Assembly (NCBI GenBank): GCA_025057015.1 | Contig: JANWYG010000023.1 | Location: 1 to 64,000 of the forward strand | Length of the DNA stretch: 64,000 nucleotides | Direction of reading: 5' to 3' | From: Blastocatellia bacterium | Lineage (GTDB): Bacteria > Acidobacteriota > Blastocatellia > Chloracidobacteriales > JADJPF01 | Shown here: piece by piece, positions 49,197 through 58,042 of the stretch | Numbering within the stretch: position 1 is the stretch's first letter | Layout: every line of letters begins with the position of its first letter | Program-made: the position numbers and the translations under genes | Notes under the pieces: model-generated | Told to the model about the DNA's origin: nothing | Seen by the model: the letters and a program-made list of their open reading frames with translations, nothing else | Database searches by the model: none

Positions 49197-51602
49197 ATGA
49201 AATTCAACAACAAAGCACACCTGCTCTTTGCCAGTGCAATTCTCGGAGTAGCCATAACGATCTTCACCTTTGACCCCTTTTCCACTGCAAGTGGGATAAA
49301 ACGTCGACTGTTACCAGACGAAGCGGCAGAGTTAGCAAAGACAGTCTACGCAAATTTCGGCATAGACACCTCTTCTGTGCTAATGACCGTGCGCCCCGTA
49401 GTAGACAAGCATCTAGTCCTATTTGTAAGAAAATCCCTCGGCTCAGTAGCAGGCAATGAAAAACTTAAGTTTATCCCAGCATCTTTCTGGGAAATAAGCT
49501 TGAAGCCAGAACAGCATGTTAGCATACCAAGCCTGCCTGCGAGCTCTGCGGCCAGACTAAAAGATTGGAGCGAGGTTGGTGAGGCACTTATCAAGATGGA
49601 CGAAAGAGGCCGCTGGTTTCAGTTCTATCGAAAACTGCCAGAACAAAGCAGCGCTGCTAACTCCATAGAGTTCCTACAAGCCGCTCGACAATTCCTCGAA
49701 AAACATCACTTGTTCCTACCCAACGGCGAGATTTTTCAAACCTCGGAAGAACCACAAATACTAACTCAAGGACAAAACTATCACCGGGCAGAATGGCAGG
49801 TAAGTTGCGATATACCGAATCTGACTTTAACTGTAGCAGTCGAAGCTATCGGTCAAGAAGTCATCTACGCTGGCGCAGAATATATACCACCACAAGAGAA
49901 GCGGTCTTTATTTTGGCAAGTGTTTTTTCTGCTCAAGCTTTTGATAATAACATCGGGGCTAGTAATTGCAGCGGTACTTATAATCAAACAACTTAGACGC
50001 GACGCCATAGACTTCCAGCTAGGGCTTTCCTACTGTGCACTAATTACCTCACCTTTAGCACTCACCGTAGCAGCCGACCTACCAACAACCGTTGGTGGAA
50101 GTTACTATGCCACAGTTTCAGAGATATTTTACATACTATCAAGCTACACCCTTCTATGGCTCATAATACTGCTGCCTGCCACACCAATAGTAGCCTTAAA
50201 TGATTCACTTATAAGGCAAAAGTATTCTGAAAAGATGGCTACATTTGACGCGCTGCTAAGAGGACGCTTCCGCAGCAGACCTGTAGGCCAAGCAGTCTTC
50301 GAAGGAGTTTGCATAGGACTTGCGTCACTGGGAACTATAAGACTCTCGAATGCTATCTTAGGCGATCAAGGAGACTATACTCACGAAATTTTCACCGTGG
50401 CTCCAAGCAGCCACATAGCCTTTGTCTGGACGACCATTTGTGCGCTGGGAGAGGCACTTACGGTCGGTTTTGCTGCAGTCTTCATCTTAGCAATCCTCAG
50501 CTTGAAACTTCCCACAAGGGTTGCCGTAATATCGTCGACCGCCATCTGGGCAATACTCACAATATCTTCTAGCGAGCAGTACACAAAGCTTAGCCACTTC
50601 GGTATATTCGTAATCGTACAAACCGGAGTTATAGTCTACTTGACATATCGACAAGACCTACTAGCATTGACATCTTCAAAACTCGCAATTCTGCTTTGTT
50701 CCGCAGCTACAGAAATGCTCGCTCTAGGAGGTAGGATTTACTTCATAAACGGCTTGATCACATTTGGTATCCTAGCAGCAGTGATATTTGCCTCTTACAG
50801 AATAGCCGAAGGCGCAGAAACTCTGCCGATAGTAGACTACGTTCCAAACTACATAAAGAGGCTAAAGGCTCGCGAGAGGTTAGAACGCGATATAGAAATA
50901 GCCCGCGAACTACAGTTCAACTTCTTACCTCAAGAGTTACCACAAAACAGCGTTTTAGAGATAGCCACGCTGTTTACACCTGCACATGAAATCGGCGGCG
51001 ACTACTACGATTTTGTCGAACTTGGCAATGATAGACTAGGAGTAGTAATAGCCGATGTAGCTGGTAAGGGCATTCCAGCAGCTTTTTATATGACAATGGT
51101 AAAAGGTATCATTCAAACACAAAGTTATCAAGAAGATGCGCCTGCAGACTTGCTTCGGCAAATCAACCGCGTAGTTTACAAGTGCACAAGCAGCAGTATA
51201 TTTATAACTTTGTTTTATGCGATAATTGACTCGAGGAATGGGCGCCTTACTTACTCTAATGCCGGACACAATCCCCCTTTGCTTGTCTCCAGAGACGGCA
51301 AGATACAACAGTTAACGTGTGGAGGTACAGTCCTAGGTTTGTTTCCACAATTGTCCTATGACGAGGAAACTATAGAGCTTACCGAGGGGGACACTTTATT
51401 CATGTTTACTGACGGCATAATAGAAATGACGAATCCGCTTGGTGAGGAATTTGGGATTGACCGACTAAAACGCATAATAAAAGAAGCTCCTTCGCCGAAG
51501 GAAGCTATACAAGTTATATCTGAACAGCTCAAGTCTTTTTCTGCAGGTGCTTCGCAAACAGATGACATGACCCTGGTAATAGTGAGATTCAATAATGGTT
51601 AG
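49197..51602 (+). CDS. Membrane PP2C/SpoIIE-type serine phosphatase
   Basis: 801 residues from the ATG at 49197. The frame runs up to 49068 but those codons lie across the divergent promoter of the barrel gene and are not conserved-looking. An extracytoplasmic N-terminal region after the first helix (HLLFASAILGVAITIF) is followed by several membrane helices between ~230 and 540 and by a cytoplasmic SpoIIE domain: LERDIEIARELQFNFLPQELP, EIGGDYYDFVELGNDRLGVVIADVAGKGIPAAFYMTMVKG, TYSNAGHNPPLLVSRDG, GDTLFMFTDGIIEMTNPLGEEFG. The metal-binding Asps (GGDYYD, ADVAGKG, FTDG) are present. It dephosphorylates Ser/Thr, typically of an anti-anti-sigma factor. The stop overlaps the cmk start by 8 bp. Confidence 0.9.
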   Translation: MKFNNKAHLLFASAILGVAITIFTFDPFSTASGIKRRLLPDEAAELAKTVYANFGIDTSSVLMTVRPVVDKHLVLFVRKSLGSVAGNEKLKFIPASFWEISLKPEQHVSIPSLPASSAARLKDWSEVGEALIKMDERGRWFQFYRKLPEQSSAANSIEFLQAARQFLEKHHLFLPNGEIFQTSEEPQILTQGQNYHRAEWQVSCDIPNLTLTVAVEAIGQEVIYAGAEYIPPQEKRSLFWQVFFLLKLLIITSGLVIAAVLIIKQLRRDAIDFQLGLSYCALITSPLALTVAADLPTTVGGSYYATVSEIFYILSSYTLLWLIILLPATPIVALNDSLIRQKYSEKMATFDALLRGRFRSRPVGQAVFEGVCIGLASLGTIRLSNAILGDQGDYTHEIFTVAPSSHIAFVWTTICALGEALTVGFAAVFILAILSLKLPTRVAVISSTAIWAILTISSSEQYTKLSHFGIFVIVQTGVIVYLTYRQDLLALTSSKLAILLCSAATEMLALGGRIYFINGLITFGILAAVIFASYRIAEGAETLPIVDYVPNYIKRLKARERLERDIEIARELQFNFLPQELPQNSVLEIATLFTPAHEIGGDYYDFVELGNDRLGVVIADVAGKGIPAAFYMTMVKGIIQTQSYQEDAPADLLRQINRVVYKCTSSSIFITLFYAIIDSRNGRLTYSNAGHNPPLLVSRDGKIQQLTCGGTVLGLFPQLSYDEETIELTEGDTLFMFTDGIIEMTNPLGEEFGIDRLKRIIKEAPSPKEAIQVISEQLKSFSAGASQTDDMTLVIVRFNNG

Positions 51603-52290
51603 AAAACTAATAGTAGCGATAGATGGTCCTTCTGCATCAGGAAAAAGCACTACCGGTAAGAAACTAGCTAAGTTGCTAGGCTACCTATACATAGATACAG
51701 GAGCTATGTACAGAGCCGTAGCCCTAGCAGCCGCTCGTGCTGGCATACCCTATGAAGAGCACAGCCGCGTAGTTGAACTAACCGAGAAGATAAGAATAGA
51801 TTTAAGAGGTGAAGCAGAACAGTTAAAGGTATTTCTGGACGGCTTAGATATAACTGATGCCATACGCACACCAGAAATCAGCAGTGCAGCGTCTAAAGTT
51901 TCCGCTATACCTGGCGTAAGGCAAACTCTTTTAAAGAGGCAGCGCGAGATGGGAGCAGACGGAGGAGTAGTTATGGACGGTAGAGACATAGGTACTCATG
52001 TCTTTCCGAATGCAGACGTAAAATTCTTCCTAGTAGCCGATCTGATGCAACGCGCTCGCAGGAGAAATCTCGAACAGGCTCAACAAGGGCATATCGTTAC
52101 TTTTGAGCAAACTCTAAAAGAGATAGAGGAACGAGACAAACGGGATCAGTCAAGAGCTTATGCACCTCTTAAGCCCGCCGTCGATTCAATCATTTTAGAC
52201 ACCTCCGACTTGACTCCCGATCAGGTAGTCGAGCTGATGTTGTCACATATAAAGAGACACCGGGAATACGCAAGATGTTCACCGGCATAA
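51595..52290 (+). CDS. cmk: Cytidylate kinase
   Basis: 231 residues; phosphorylates CMP/dCMP. The P-loop IDGPSASGKSTTGKKLAKLLG, YIDTGAMYRAVALAA, the CMP-binding MDGRDIGTHVFPNADVKFFLVAD and the lid ERDKRDQSRAYAPLKPAVD are all intact. Slightly longer than E. coli Cmk. Its start overlaps the phosphatase stop by 8 bp and its stop overlaps the ribE start by 16 bp, so the three are translationally linked despite unrelated roles. Confidence 0.95.
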   Translation: MVRKLIVAIDGPSASGKSTTGKKLAKLLGYLYIDTGAMYRAVALAAARAGIPYEEHSRVVELTEKIRIDLRGEAEQLKVFLDGLDITDAIRTPEISSAASKVSAIPGVRQTLLKRQREMGADGGVVMDGRDIGTHVFPNADVKFFLVADLMQRARRRNLEQAQQGHIVTFEQTLKEIEERDKRDQSRAYAPLKPAVDSIILDTSDLTPDQVVELMLSHIKRHREYARCSPA

Positions 52291-52928
52291 TAGAGCAAGT
52301 AGGGCGAGTAGTGAGAACAAACCTAAGCGGCAGCAGCAAGGTTGCGATTTCAGCACCTCTTTTAAAGGCTGTCAGCCCAGGTGAAAGTATAGCAGTCAAT
52401 GGTGTCTGTCTCACCGTAGCCGAACTATCAGGTACAACCGCTGTTTTTGATATCTCTAGAGAGACGCTTAGACGTTCTACGTTAGGGAACTTAAAAGTAG
52501 ACGATGAAGTAAACCTTGAACGTGCCTTGAGGCTAGATTCAAGGCTCGGTGGCCATATCGTACAGGGGCATGTCGATGCTACTGCTAAATATCTTGGTCA
52601 CAAAAAAAGCGGCGAAAGTTATGAGATAGCCTTCTCTCTACCGCAGTCAATAGCACAGTATGTATGCCTCAAAGGCTCGATAGCGGTAAATGGCATTAGC
52701 TTAACCGTAGCTTCGCTCTCTGAGGATAGGTTTAGCGTAGCCGTTATCCCGTATACCTGGCATAACACTACGCTCAAGACTCTTAGAACGGGTCAAATGG
52801 TCAACCTAGAAGCTGACATCCTGGCCAAATATGTGGAACGACTACTCAAGTTTAGATCTTCTGGATCCCAGGACAAAACAACTTCAATCTTGGAAAAACT
52901 AGGACTTTCTGATCAGCAGTTAGGTTAA
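52275..52928 (+). CDS. ribE: Riboflavin synthase alpha subunit
   Basis: 217 residues; dismutates two 6,7-dimethyl-8-ribityllumazine to riboflavin. Both halves of the internal repeat are visible: MFTGIIEQVGRVV ... SIAVNGVCLTVAEL ... NLERALRL, and GGHIVQGHVDATAKYLG ... GSIAVNGISLTVASLSEDRFSVAVIPYTWHNTTLKTLR ... VNLEADILAKYVERLL. Other riboflavin genes are not in this window. It lies inside the cmk overlap and converges on the thioesterase gene (9-bp overlap). Confidence 0.95.
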   Translation: MFTGIIEQVGRVVRTNLSGSSKVAISAPLLKAVSPGESIAVNGVCLTVAELSGTTAVFDISRETLRRSTLGNLKVDDEVNLERALRLDSRLGGHIVQGHVDATAKYLGHKKSGESYEIAFSLPQSIAQYVCLKGSIAVNGISLTVASLSEDRFSVAVIPYTWHNTTLKTLRTGQMVNLEADILAKYVERLLKFRSSGSQDKTTSILEKLGLSDQQLG

Positions 52929-53351
52929 AGCTGTTAGTACATCTTTAGCCACATACGGCGTCAATCGAGTTCTCAGTTCTTGGGGCACTTCGATGGGAGA
53001 AAATCTTTCTCTGTCGACAGTAACTATCACTAGATACCCACTTACGAGTCTACGGCCTTCAGTATCTATTTCAAAGTCAAAACGCATCGAGGTTCTTCTA
53101 AGGTACGAAACATACACCGCTATTCTGAGCAAGTCATCCAGTCGTGCAGGACTATGAAAATCACAATGCATTTGCACCCTTGGCATCCAGATACCCAGCA
53201 GCTCATGCACTTGGGCAAAAGGCAGCCCTAGGGCTCGGAAGAACTCCATTTCAGCAAATTCGAAAAATCTCAGGTAGGCATCATAGCGAACGATACCCGC
53301 ATGATCTACGTCGCGCCAGCGCACGCGCTCTTCTACATAAAACTTCTGCAT
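52920..53351 (-). CDS. YbgC-like acyl-CoA thioesterase (4HBT hotdog fold)
   Basis: 143 residues from the ATG at 53351. A longer frame reaches 53477 but would overlap the upstream tonB gene and adds ~40 unrelated residues. EERVRWRDVDHAGIVRYDAYLRFFEFAEMEFFRALGLPF contains the hotdog active-site Asp and the His-aligned helix of the YbgC/4HBT family. The usual partner genes (tol-pal) are not next to it. It should hydrolyse short or medium acyl-CoA or acyl-ACP. It is probably transcribed with tonB. The ribosome-binding site is weak. Confidence 0.82.
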   Translation of the reverse strand: MQKFYVEERVRWRDVDHAGIVRYDAYLRFFEFAEMEFFRALGLPFAQVHELLGIWMPRVQMHCDFHSPARLDDLLRIAVYVSYLRRTSMRFDFEIDTEGRRLVSGYLVIVTVDRERFSPIEVPQELRTRLTPYVAKDVLTALT

Positions 53352-53436
53352 AACTTTAGAATTCAAGGACAAAGGGTTTGTGCAGGAAAGCATTCTCCGA
53401 CGGCCAACCAGCTTGTTAGCTGGTTGGCGAAAAACC

Positions 53437-54666
53437 TCATAGCAGACTAAAGGTGAACTCAAGCCGAGCACGGACATTTACTGGAACACCGTCTTTAGTA
53501 CCTGGGATAAACTTAATCATAGATGCAGCTTTTATTGCCTCTTCATCAAGTCCGTAGCCCAAGCCGCGTAGAACTTTTATATCCGAAACAGTCCCATCTT
53601 TACGAAAAACAGCAGAAAGCACAACCACACCCTGTATTTTGTCACGACGGGCTTCTTCGGTATATCTCGGCTTGACCTTACTCAGTATCTGCGGGCCTTT
53701 TACGCCGTCCTTACCGGCAGCGTATATTCCGTCACCCCCTATGTTAGGCGAACCACCGCCGGTATTGAAACCTTCTCCTGGGCCAAGTCCTGTACCACGG
53801 CCTGAACCTACGCCGCCGCCTTTGCCTACACCTATTCCTCCACCCTCACCTGGCCCGTCGGAAGGTGGGCCGGGAATACCTTTTGGATCACCTATCGGAA
53901 CGTCTATCGAAGACGGTGGAGGTACAAGATCAGGCTGCACCTGTACGGTCGGTACTACTGGCAGCGATGGTTTTTCTATCTTTGGCGGATGAGTCGTAGG
54001 AGCGACTATTGGAGGACGCAGATCGGCTTTTGGTGGTACGCCCTTAGATGGCGGTGTCATCTCGCGCCTACCGCCACCACCACCACCACCAGCTCTCTGT
54101 ACGGCGGGCAATTTTGGTAAGTCGGGAGGAGGTAACAAAGTAAGGTCTGCTATTTTCTGTAGTTCTTCATCCTCAGTAACAGGTGGTTCAGCTCGGTAGA
54201 AATAATATCCAAGGTATATAATACCACCCAGTAGCCATAAAAACGTAGAGAAGGCTATGCCTATGTGGTAATAGGTTTTGCGCCTAGCCTCTAGCGGATC
54301 GCTCTTGAAAAAGCCGAGAAGGAATGCTTTCGGGTTGCGGCTAAAATCAGCAACTGACTCTACTATCGTCCGCAGTACCCTAGTTAGCAAAGGTTCTGAA
54401 TCAAGCAGTACCGAGGTCTTAGGTGCAGGTGGGCTAAAAAATAGCTGCAGCGGATTCTTAGCTATTTCGGCCAAGGCCCTAGCCAGACGTCTTATCCAGG
54501 GCTCAGAGTCAACAAAGATTTGGCTACCTTCCATCGTAGCCTGGTCTATACCGAAGAGCCTTCGAGGATTGCTAGCTATCTGGCTAAGCTCATATCTCAA
54601 GGCTTCGGCAAACCTAGACATAAAGGGCTTGCGTTCAAACTGCTTAAAGAGGCCTTCGTCCCTCAT
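53437..54666 (-). CDS. TonB-family energy transducer with three cytoplasmic repeats
   Basis: 409 residues. The first ~140 residues hold three similar blocks of the form (DSEP-x-hydrophobic-R-R-x-A-R-x-L-x-E-hydrophobic-A-x-x-x-NP-x-x-LF): SQIASNPRRLFG, DSEPWIRRLARALAEIAKNPLQLFF, DSEPLLTRVLRTIVESVADFSRNPKAFLL. Then come one membrane helix (~142-168), a Gly/Pro-rich periplasmic linker (~190-320), and the TonB C-terminal domain (ILSKVKPRYTEEARRDKIQGVVVLSAVFRKDGTVSDIKVLRG). This domain contacts TonB boxes of outer-membrane receptors. No exbB/exbD is adjacent. The repeats are unlike the short N-terminus of standard TonB and could bind a cytoplasmic partner. Confidence 0.88.
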   Translation of the reverse strand: MRDEGLFKQFERKPFMSRFAEALRYELSQIASNPRRLFGIDQATMEGSQIFVDSEPWIRRLARALAEIAKNPLQLFFSPPAPKTSVLLDSEPLLTRVLRTIVESVADFSRNPKAFLLGFFKSDPLEARRKTYYHIGIAFSTFLWLLGGIIYLGYYFYRAEPPVTEDEELQKIADLTLLPPPDLPKLPAVQRAGGGGGGGRREMTPPSKGVPPKADLRPPIVAPTTHPPKIEKPSLPVVPTVQVQPDLVPPPSSIDVPIGDPKGIPGPPSDGPGEGGGIGVGKGGGVGSGRGTGLGPGEGFNTGGGSPNIGGDGIYAAGKDGVKGPQILSKVKPRYTEEARRDKIQGVVVLSAVFRKDGTVSDIKVLRGLGYGLDEEAIKAASMIKFIPGTKDGVPVNVRARLEFTFSLL

Positions 54667-54749
54667 TGCCCCCTCCCCTCGTGGAGAATATTTTAATTAT
54701 TGAAAAAGCCTTAAGCAACCTCAGCTTGCTTTGATGCTAGCGAAGAACC

Positions 54750-55355
54750 TTATGTTGCCCTGTTTATCCTAGTCATCAGTACAAGCAGTATAATCAGCAG
54801 TCCTATGCCCAGAGCTATGAAGTCAAAGTACTTCTCTAAGAACGGAACTACTCTGCGCCCAAAAATCCTTATAACTACCGCCTCCAGCATGAAGCGGCTA
54901 CCCCGACCAGAAACTATCGCAGCCATACAATACAACAGGTTCAGCTCCATCACTCCAGCAGCTACCATACCAACCCGAAACAGCCCCGGCGTAAACGCTG
55001 CCACAGATAAATATATTATCCCTCTTTTTGATACTACGGCTTTTATCTGTTCTAAGTTCGACTCCGGAGCAATAAGCTCAAGCAGCAATAGAGCTTTCGA
55101 TAACAAGTACCTGCCTAGTAGATACCAAAAGACGGCTCCAAACGTAGAGCCCAGAGTTCCTACAGCCGCAGCTCGCCACCACCTATGAGGAGCAGCCAGT
55201 ATTATCGCCATTAAAAAAGCTTCAGTAGGAAGCGGAATTATCGTAGAGCTGGCTATGCTGATAAGCAACAGATCCCGCAAGCAACGCTCAGACTGTCCCC
55301 ACTTCTGTGTTTGAGCATATAACTTCCTTGTCCAAGAGCGTAGCTTTGCTATCAC
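54750..55355 (-). CDS. YqaA/VTT-family inner-membrane protein
   Basis: 201 residues. Four hydrophobic segments, with LLLISIASSTIIPLPTEAFLMAII, WWRAAAVGTLGSTFGAVFWYLLGRYLLS and a final LGIGLLIILLVLM helix. The GxxxGxxxxYLLGR pattern is that of DedA-related VTT/SNARE-associated proteins of the YqaA branch. These may act as lipid scramblases or transporters, but the specific role is unsettled. It lies between the divergent membrane pyrophosphatase gene and tonB on the same strand. Confidence 0.85.
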   Translation of the reverse strand: MIAKLRSWTRKLYAQTQKWGQSERCLRDLLLISIASSTIIPLPTEAFLMAIILAAPHRWWRAAAVGTLGSTFGAVFWYLLGRYLLSKALLLLELIAPESNLEQIKAVVSKRGIIYLSVAAFTPGLFRVGMVAAGVMELNLLYCMAAIVSGRGSRFMLEAVVIRIFGRRVVPFLEKYFDFIALGIGLLIILLVLMTRINRAT

Positions 55356-55411
55356 AGTTTCTTTTCTTTAATAAAAAACAGCTAAGAACAGCAATCACTC
55401 TACCTCAGCTG

Positions 55412-57844
55412 CTATTTACTCGTGATGCGCATAGCGTAAAAGGATCGCCAAACGAAAACAAGCGATAAAATGAAAAAGATTACGGCCAGCACTTTTGGCG
55501 TGATGCCTTTTAGCTCTATAGCTAATTCCACGGCTAGCAGCCCGAACAGCGTAGTAAACTTGATTATAGGATTCATGGCTACCGAGGAAGTATCCTTGTA
55601 AGGATCGCCTACAGTGTCACCTACTACAGTAGCAGCATGAAGCGGTGTACCTTTCTTCTTGAGCTCTACTTCTACCACTTTCTTAGCGTTGTCCCAAGCA
55701 CCACCAGAGTTAGCCATATAGACAGCTTGATACAAACCAAACGCCGCTATAGATATAAGGTAACCTATAAAGAAAAACGGCTCGAAACAAGCAAACGCTA
55801 GCGTGCTGAAGAATACGGTCAAGAAGATGTTAAACATCCCCTTCTGCGCATACTGCGTGCAAATCTCTACCACACGCTTGCTGTCAGTCACCGAAGCTTT
55901 CTCTACTCCCTCTAGCTTGATATTCTTTTTTATGTACTCTACAGCACGATATGCGCCAGTAGTTACAGCCTGCATGGATGAACCAGAAAACCAGTAGATT
56001 ACCGCCCCACCCATGATCACCCCTAGTATGATCATAGGATTTACTAGAGAAAGACTCAGCTCGGGATTATAAAAAGGCTGCTGACGCAAAATCTGAATGA
56101 TAGAAAAGATCATCGTTGTTGCACCAACAACGGCAGTACCTATCAGCACAGGTTTTGCCGTCGCCTTAAAAGTATTTCCAGCCCCATCATTTTCTTCCAA
56201 GAAGTGCTTAGCTCGATCAAAATTAGGTTCAAAACCAAACTGTTCTTTTATCTCCTGTTTGATATTTGGAAGCATCTCTATAAGCGAAAGCTCGTAGACT
56301 GACTGGGCATTATCGGTAACAGGTCCGTAGCTGTCTACTGCTATTGTTACCGGCCCCATGCCAAGAAACCCAAAAGCTACAAGCCCAAATGCAAAGACTG
56401 CAGGAGCATCCATAATTGTCGCTAAACCTGAAAGCGATACCCAATAAGAGATACCCATTAAGACCGCTATTGCAAGTCCCATCCAGTAAGAACTGAAGTT
56501 ACCAGCTACCATACCGCTTAAAACGTTCAGCGAGGCACCGCCTTCGTCTGAAGAGGTCACTACCTCACGCACATGAGCACTCTCAGTAGAGGTAAACACC
56601 TTAGTCAGTTCAGGAATAATTGCCCCAGCCAACGTACCACAAGAGATAATCGTAGACAGCTTCCACCAAAGCGTGCCGTCTCCCAGTCCCCCTATGAGCC
56701 ACTTTGAAGCAGCATAAGTAATTCCTACTGACAAAAGAGACGTAAGCCATACCAAACTAGTTAATGCTCCTTCAAAGTTCATAGATTCAGCATTACCATA
56801 CTTACTCTTCATCAAAACATGGTTCATGTAGTAAGAAAATACAGATGTAACCACCATCAAGATGCGCATCACGAAGATCCAGACAAGCAGCAGCACCTGC
56901 ACCTCAGGATCCCTAACAGCAAGCAGTATGAAAGTAATCAGCGCCACTCCAGTCACTCCATAGGTTTCAAATCCATCGGCAGAAGGACCTACAGAATCAC
57001 CGGCATTATCACCCGTGCAGTCAGCTATCACGCCAGGATTGCGCGCATCATCCTCCTTGATGTTAAAAACTATCTTCATCAGATCAGATCCGATGTCAGC
57101 TATCTTCGTGAATATCCCTCCAGCTATACGCAAAGCAGAAGCCCCCAGCGACTCACCTATCGCAAAACCTATGAAACAGGCACCTGCATACTGCGGGTCG
57201 ATAAACAGCAAGATGGCTAGCATCATCAGCAGTTCTATGGAAATAAGCAGCATCCCGATGCTCATACCGGCCTTAAGAGGAATGTCAAACGTAGGCCAAG
57301 GCTTGCCAGTAAGCGAACCAAATGCTGCTCGCGAATTAGCATATGTGTTCACACGTATGCCAAACCAAGCTACTCCGCAACTGCCTAAGATCCCTATAAG
57401 CGACCAGATCAGTATGATTAATACTCGGTCCAACCCAAAATGCTGCAGGAAAGCAAAGTAATAGACCATTACAGCACCTATGCAGAGTTCTAGGATCGCT
57501 ATGAACTTCATCTGCGTGATGAGATAGGTCTTACACGTCTCCCAGATCAGGTTAGAAATATCAGCCATAGCCTTGTGTACCGGCAAAGCCTTGATCTTTG
57601 CCATCTGCCACAGCCCAAAACTGGCCCCAAAGAAACTTACCAGTATACCCGCATAAAGTAGCTCTTTACCGGTTAGGCCAGAAGCAACCGGTATACTGAG
57701 ATCCGGAAGCACTATGCTCGCCTCACTTGCCCAGATTGTCTGCGGGAAGATAGACCACGCAAAAAGCCCTAGCAACACTCTCGATAAGCTCTTCGTTTTG
57801 CACAAAATACCTTTAACACCCACCGCGAATGTTTCAGATTCCAT
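55412..57844 (-). CDS. hppA: Membrane-bound proton/sodium-translocating pyrophosphatase, divergent subgroup
   Basis: 810 residues with about 15-16 predicted membrane helices. It couples PPi hydrolysis to ion pumping across the inner membrane. GGAWDNAKKVVE, GDTVGDPYKDTSSVAMNPIIKF and IADCTGDNAGDSVGPSADGFETYG are the conserved PPi-binding loops. The usual DVGADLVGKVE motif is changed to DIGSDLMKIVF here, and GNTFKATAKP has Lys where K+-dependent enzymes have Ala, which suggests the K+-independent branch. The ion (H+ or Na+) cannot be assigned. A signal-like hydrophobic N-terminus precedes the first helix. The gene is divergent from mtgA; a 15-base palindrome lies in between. Confidence 0.93.
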   Translation of the reverse strand: MESETFAVGVKGILCKTKSLSRVLLGLFAWSIFPQTIWASEASIVLPDLSIPVASGLTGKELLYAGILVSFFGASFGLWQMAKIKALPVHKAMADISNLIWETCKTYLITQMKFIAILELCIGAVMVYYFAFLQHFGLDRVLIILIWSLIGILGSCGVAWFGIRVNTYANSRAAFGSLTGKPWPTFDIPLKAGMSIGMLLISIELLMMLAILLFIDPQYAGACFIGFAIGESLGASALRIAGGIFTKIADIGSDLMKIVFNIKEDDARNPGVIADCTGDNAGDSVGPSADGFETYGVTGVALITFILLAVRDPEVQVLLLVWIFVMRILMVVTSVFSYYMNHVLMKSKYGNAESMNFEGALTSLVWLTSLLSVGITYAASKWLIGGLGDGTLWWKLSTIISCGTLAGAIIPELTKVFTSTESAHVREVVTSSDEGGASLNVLSGMVAGNFSSYWMGLAIAVLMGISYWVSLSGLATIMDAPAVFAFGLVAFGFLGMGPVTIAVDSYGPVTDNAQSVYELSLIEMLPNIKQEIKEQFGFEPNFDRAKHFLEENDGAGNTFKATAKPVLIGTAVVGATTMIFSIIQILRQQPFYNPELSLSLVNPMIILGVIMGGAVIYWFSGSSMQAVTTGAYRAVEYIKKNIKLEGVEKASVTDSKRVVEICTQYAQKGMFNIFLTVFFSTLAFACFEPFFFIGYLISIAAFGLYQAVYMANSGGAWDNAKKVVEVELKKKGTPLHAATVVGDTVGDPYKDTSSVAMNPIIKFTTLFGLLAVELAIELKGITPKVLAVIFFILSLVFVWRSFYAMRITSK

Positions 57845-58042
57845 AGAGTACAGTATTCTCCTTGGTAAAAGTCGACAGTAGCTGTGTAAACAGCAGGATT
57901 GATTTTATGGGGTTTTCGAAAATGGCAAGTTTACTACAGAGTGGCACAATTTCATAGCCTAGAATGCAGATTAAATCTGCTAATTTACGACCTCCTTGGG
58001 AGGATTACCCTTCCTGCTCCGAATTGATCTAAAGAACTACCC
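57845..58042. other. Divergent promoter region of hppA and mtgA
   Basis: About 200 bases. It holds the palindrome listed separately and a small CCTCC-TTG-GGAGG hairpin at 57991-58003. A sigma-54-like TGGCAC at 57933-57938 lacks the TTGC half. No gene is seen. Confidence 0.45.
57966..57980. promoter_or_regulatory. Perfect 15-base palindrome between hppA and mtgA
   Basis: GCAGATT-A-AATCTGC is a 7-bp inverted repeat with a single central base, an operator-like site about 120 bases from the hppA start and 60 bases from mtgA. No regulator is known. Confidence 0.4.

Noticed and set aside
53352..53477. Longer start for the YbgC-like thioesterase
   Set aside because: It would overlap the end of tonB and adds a non-conserved leader.
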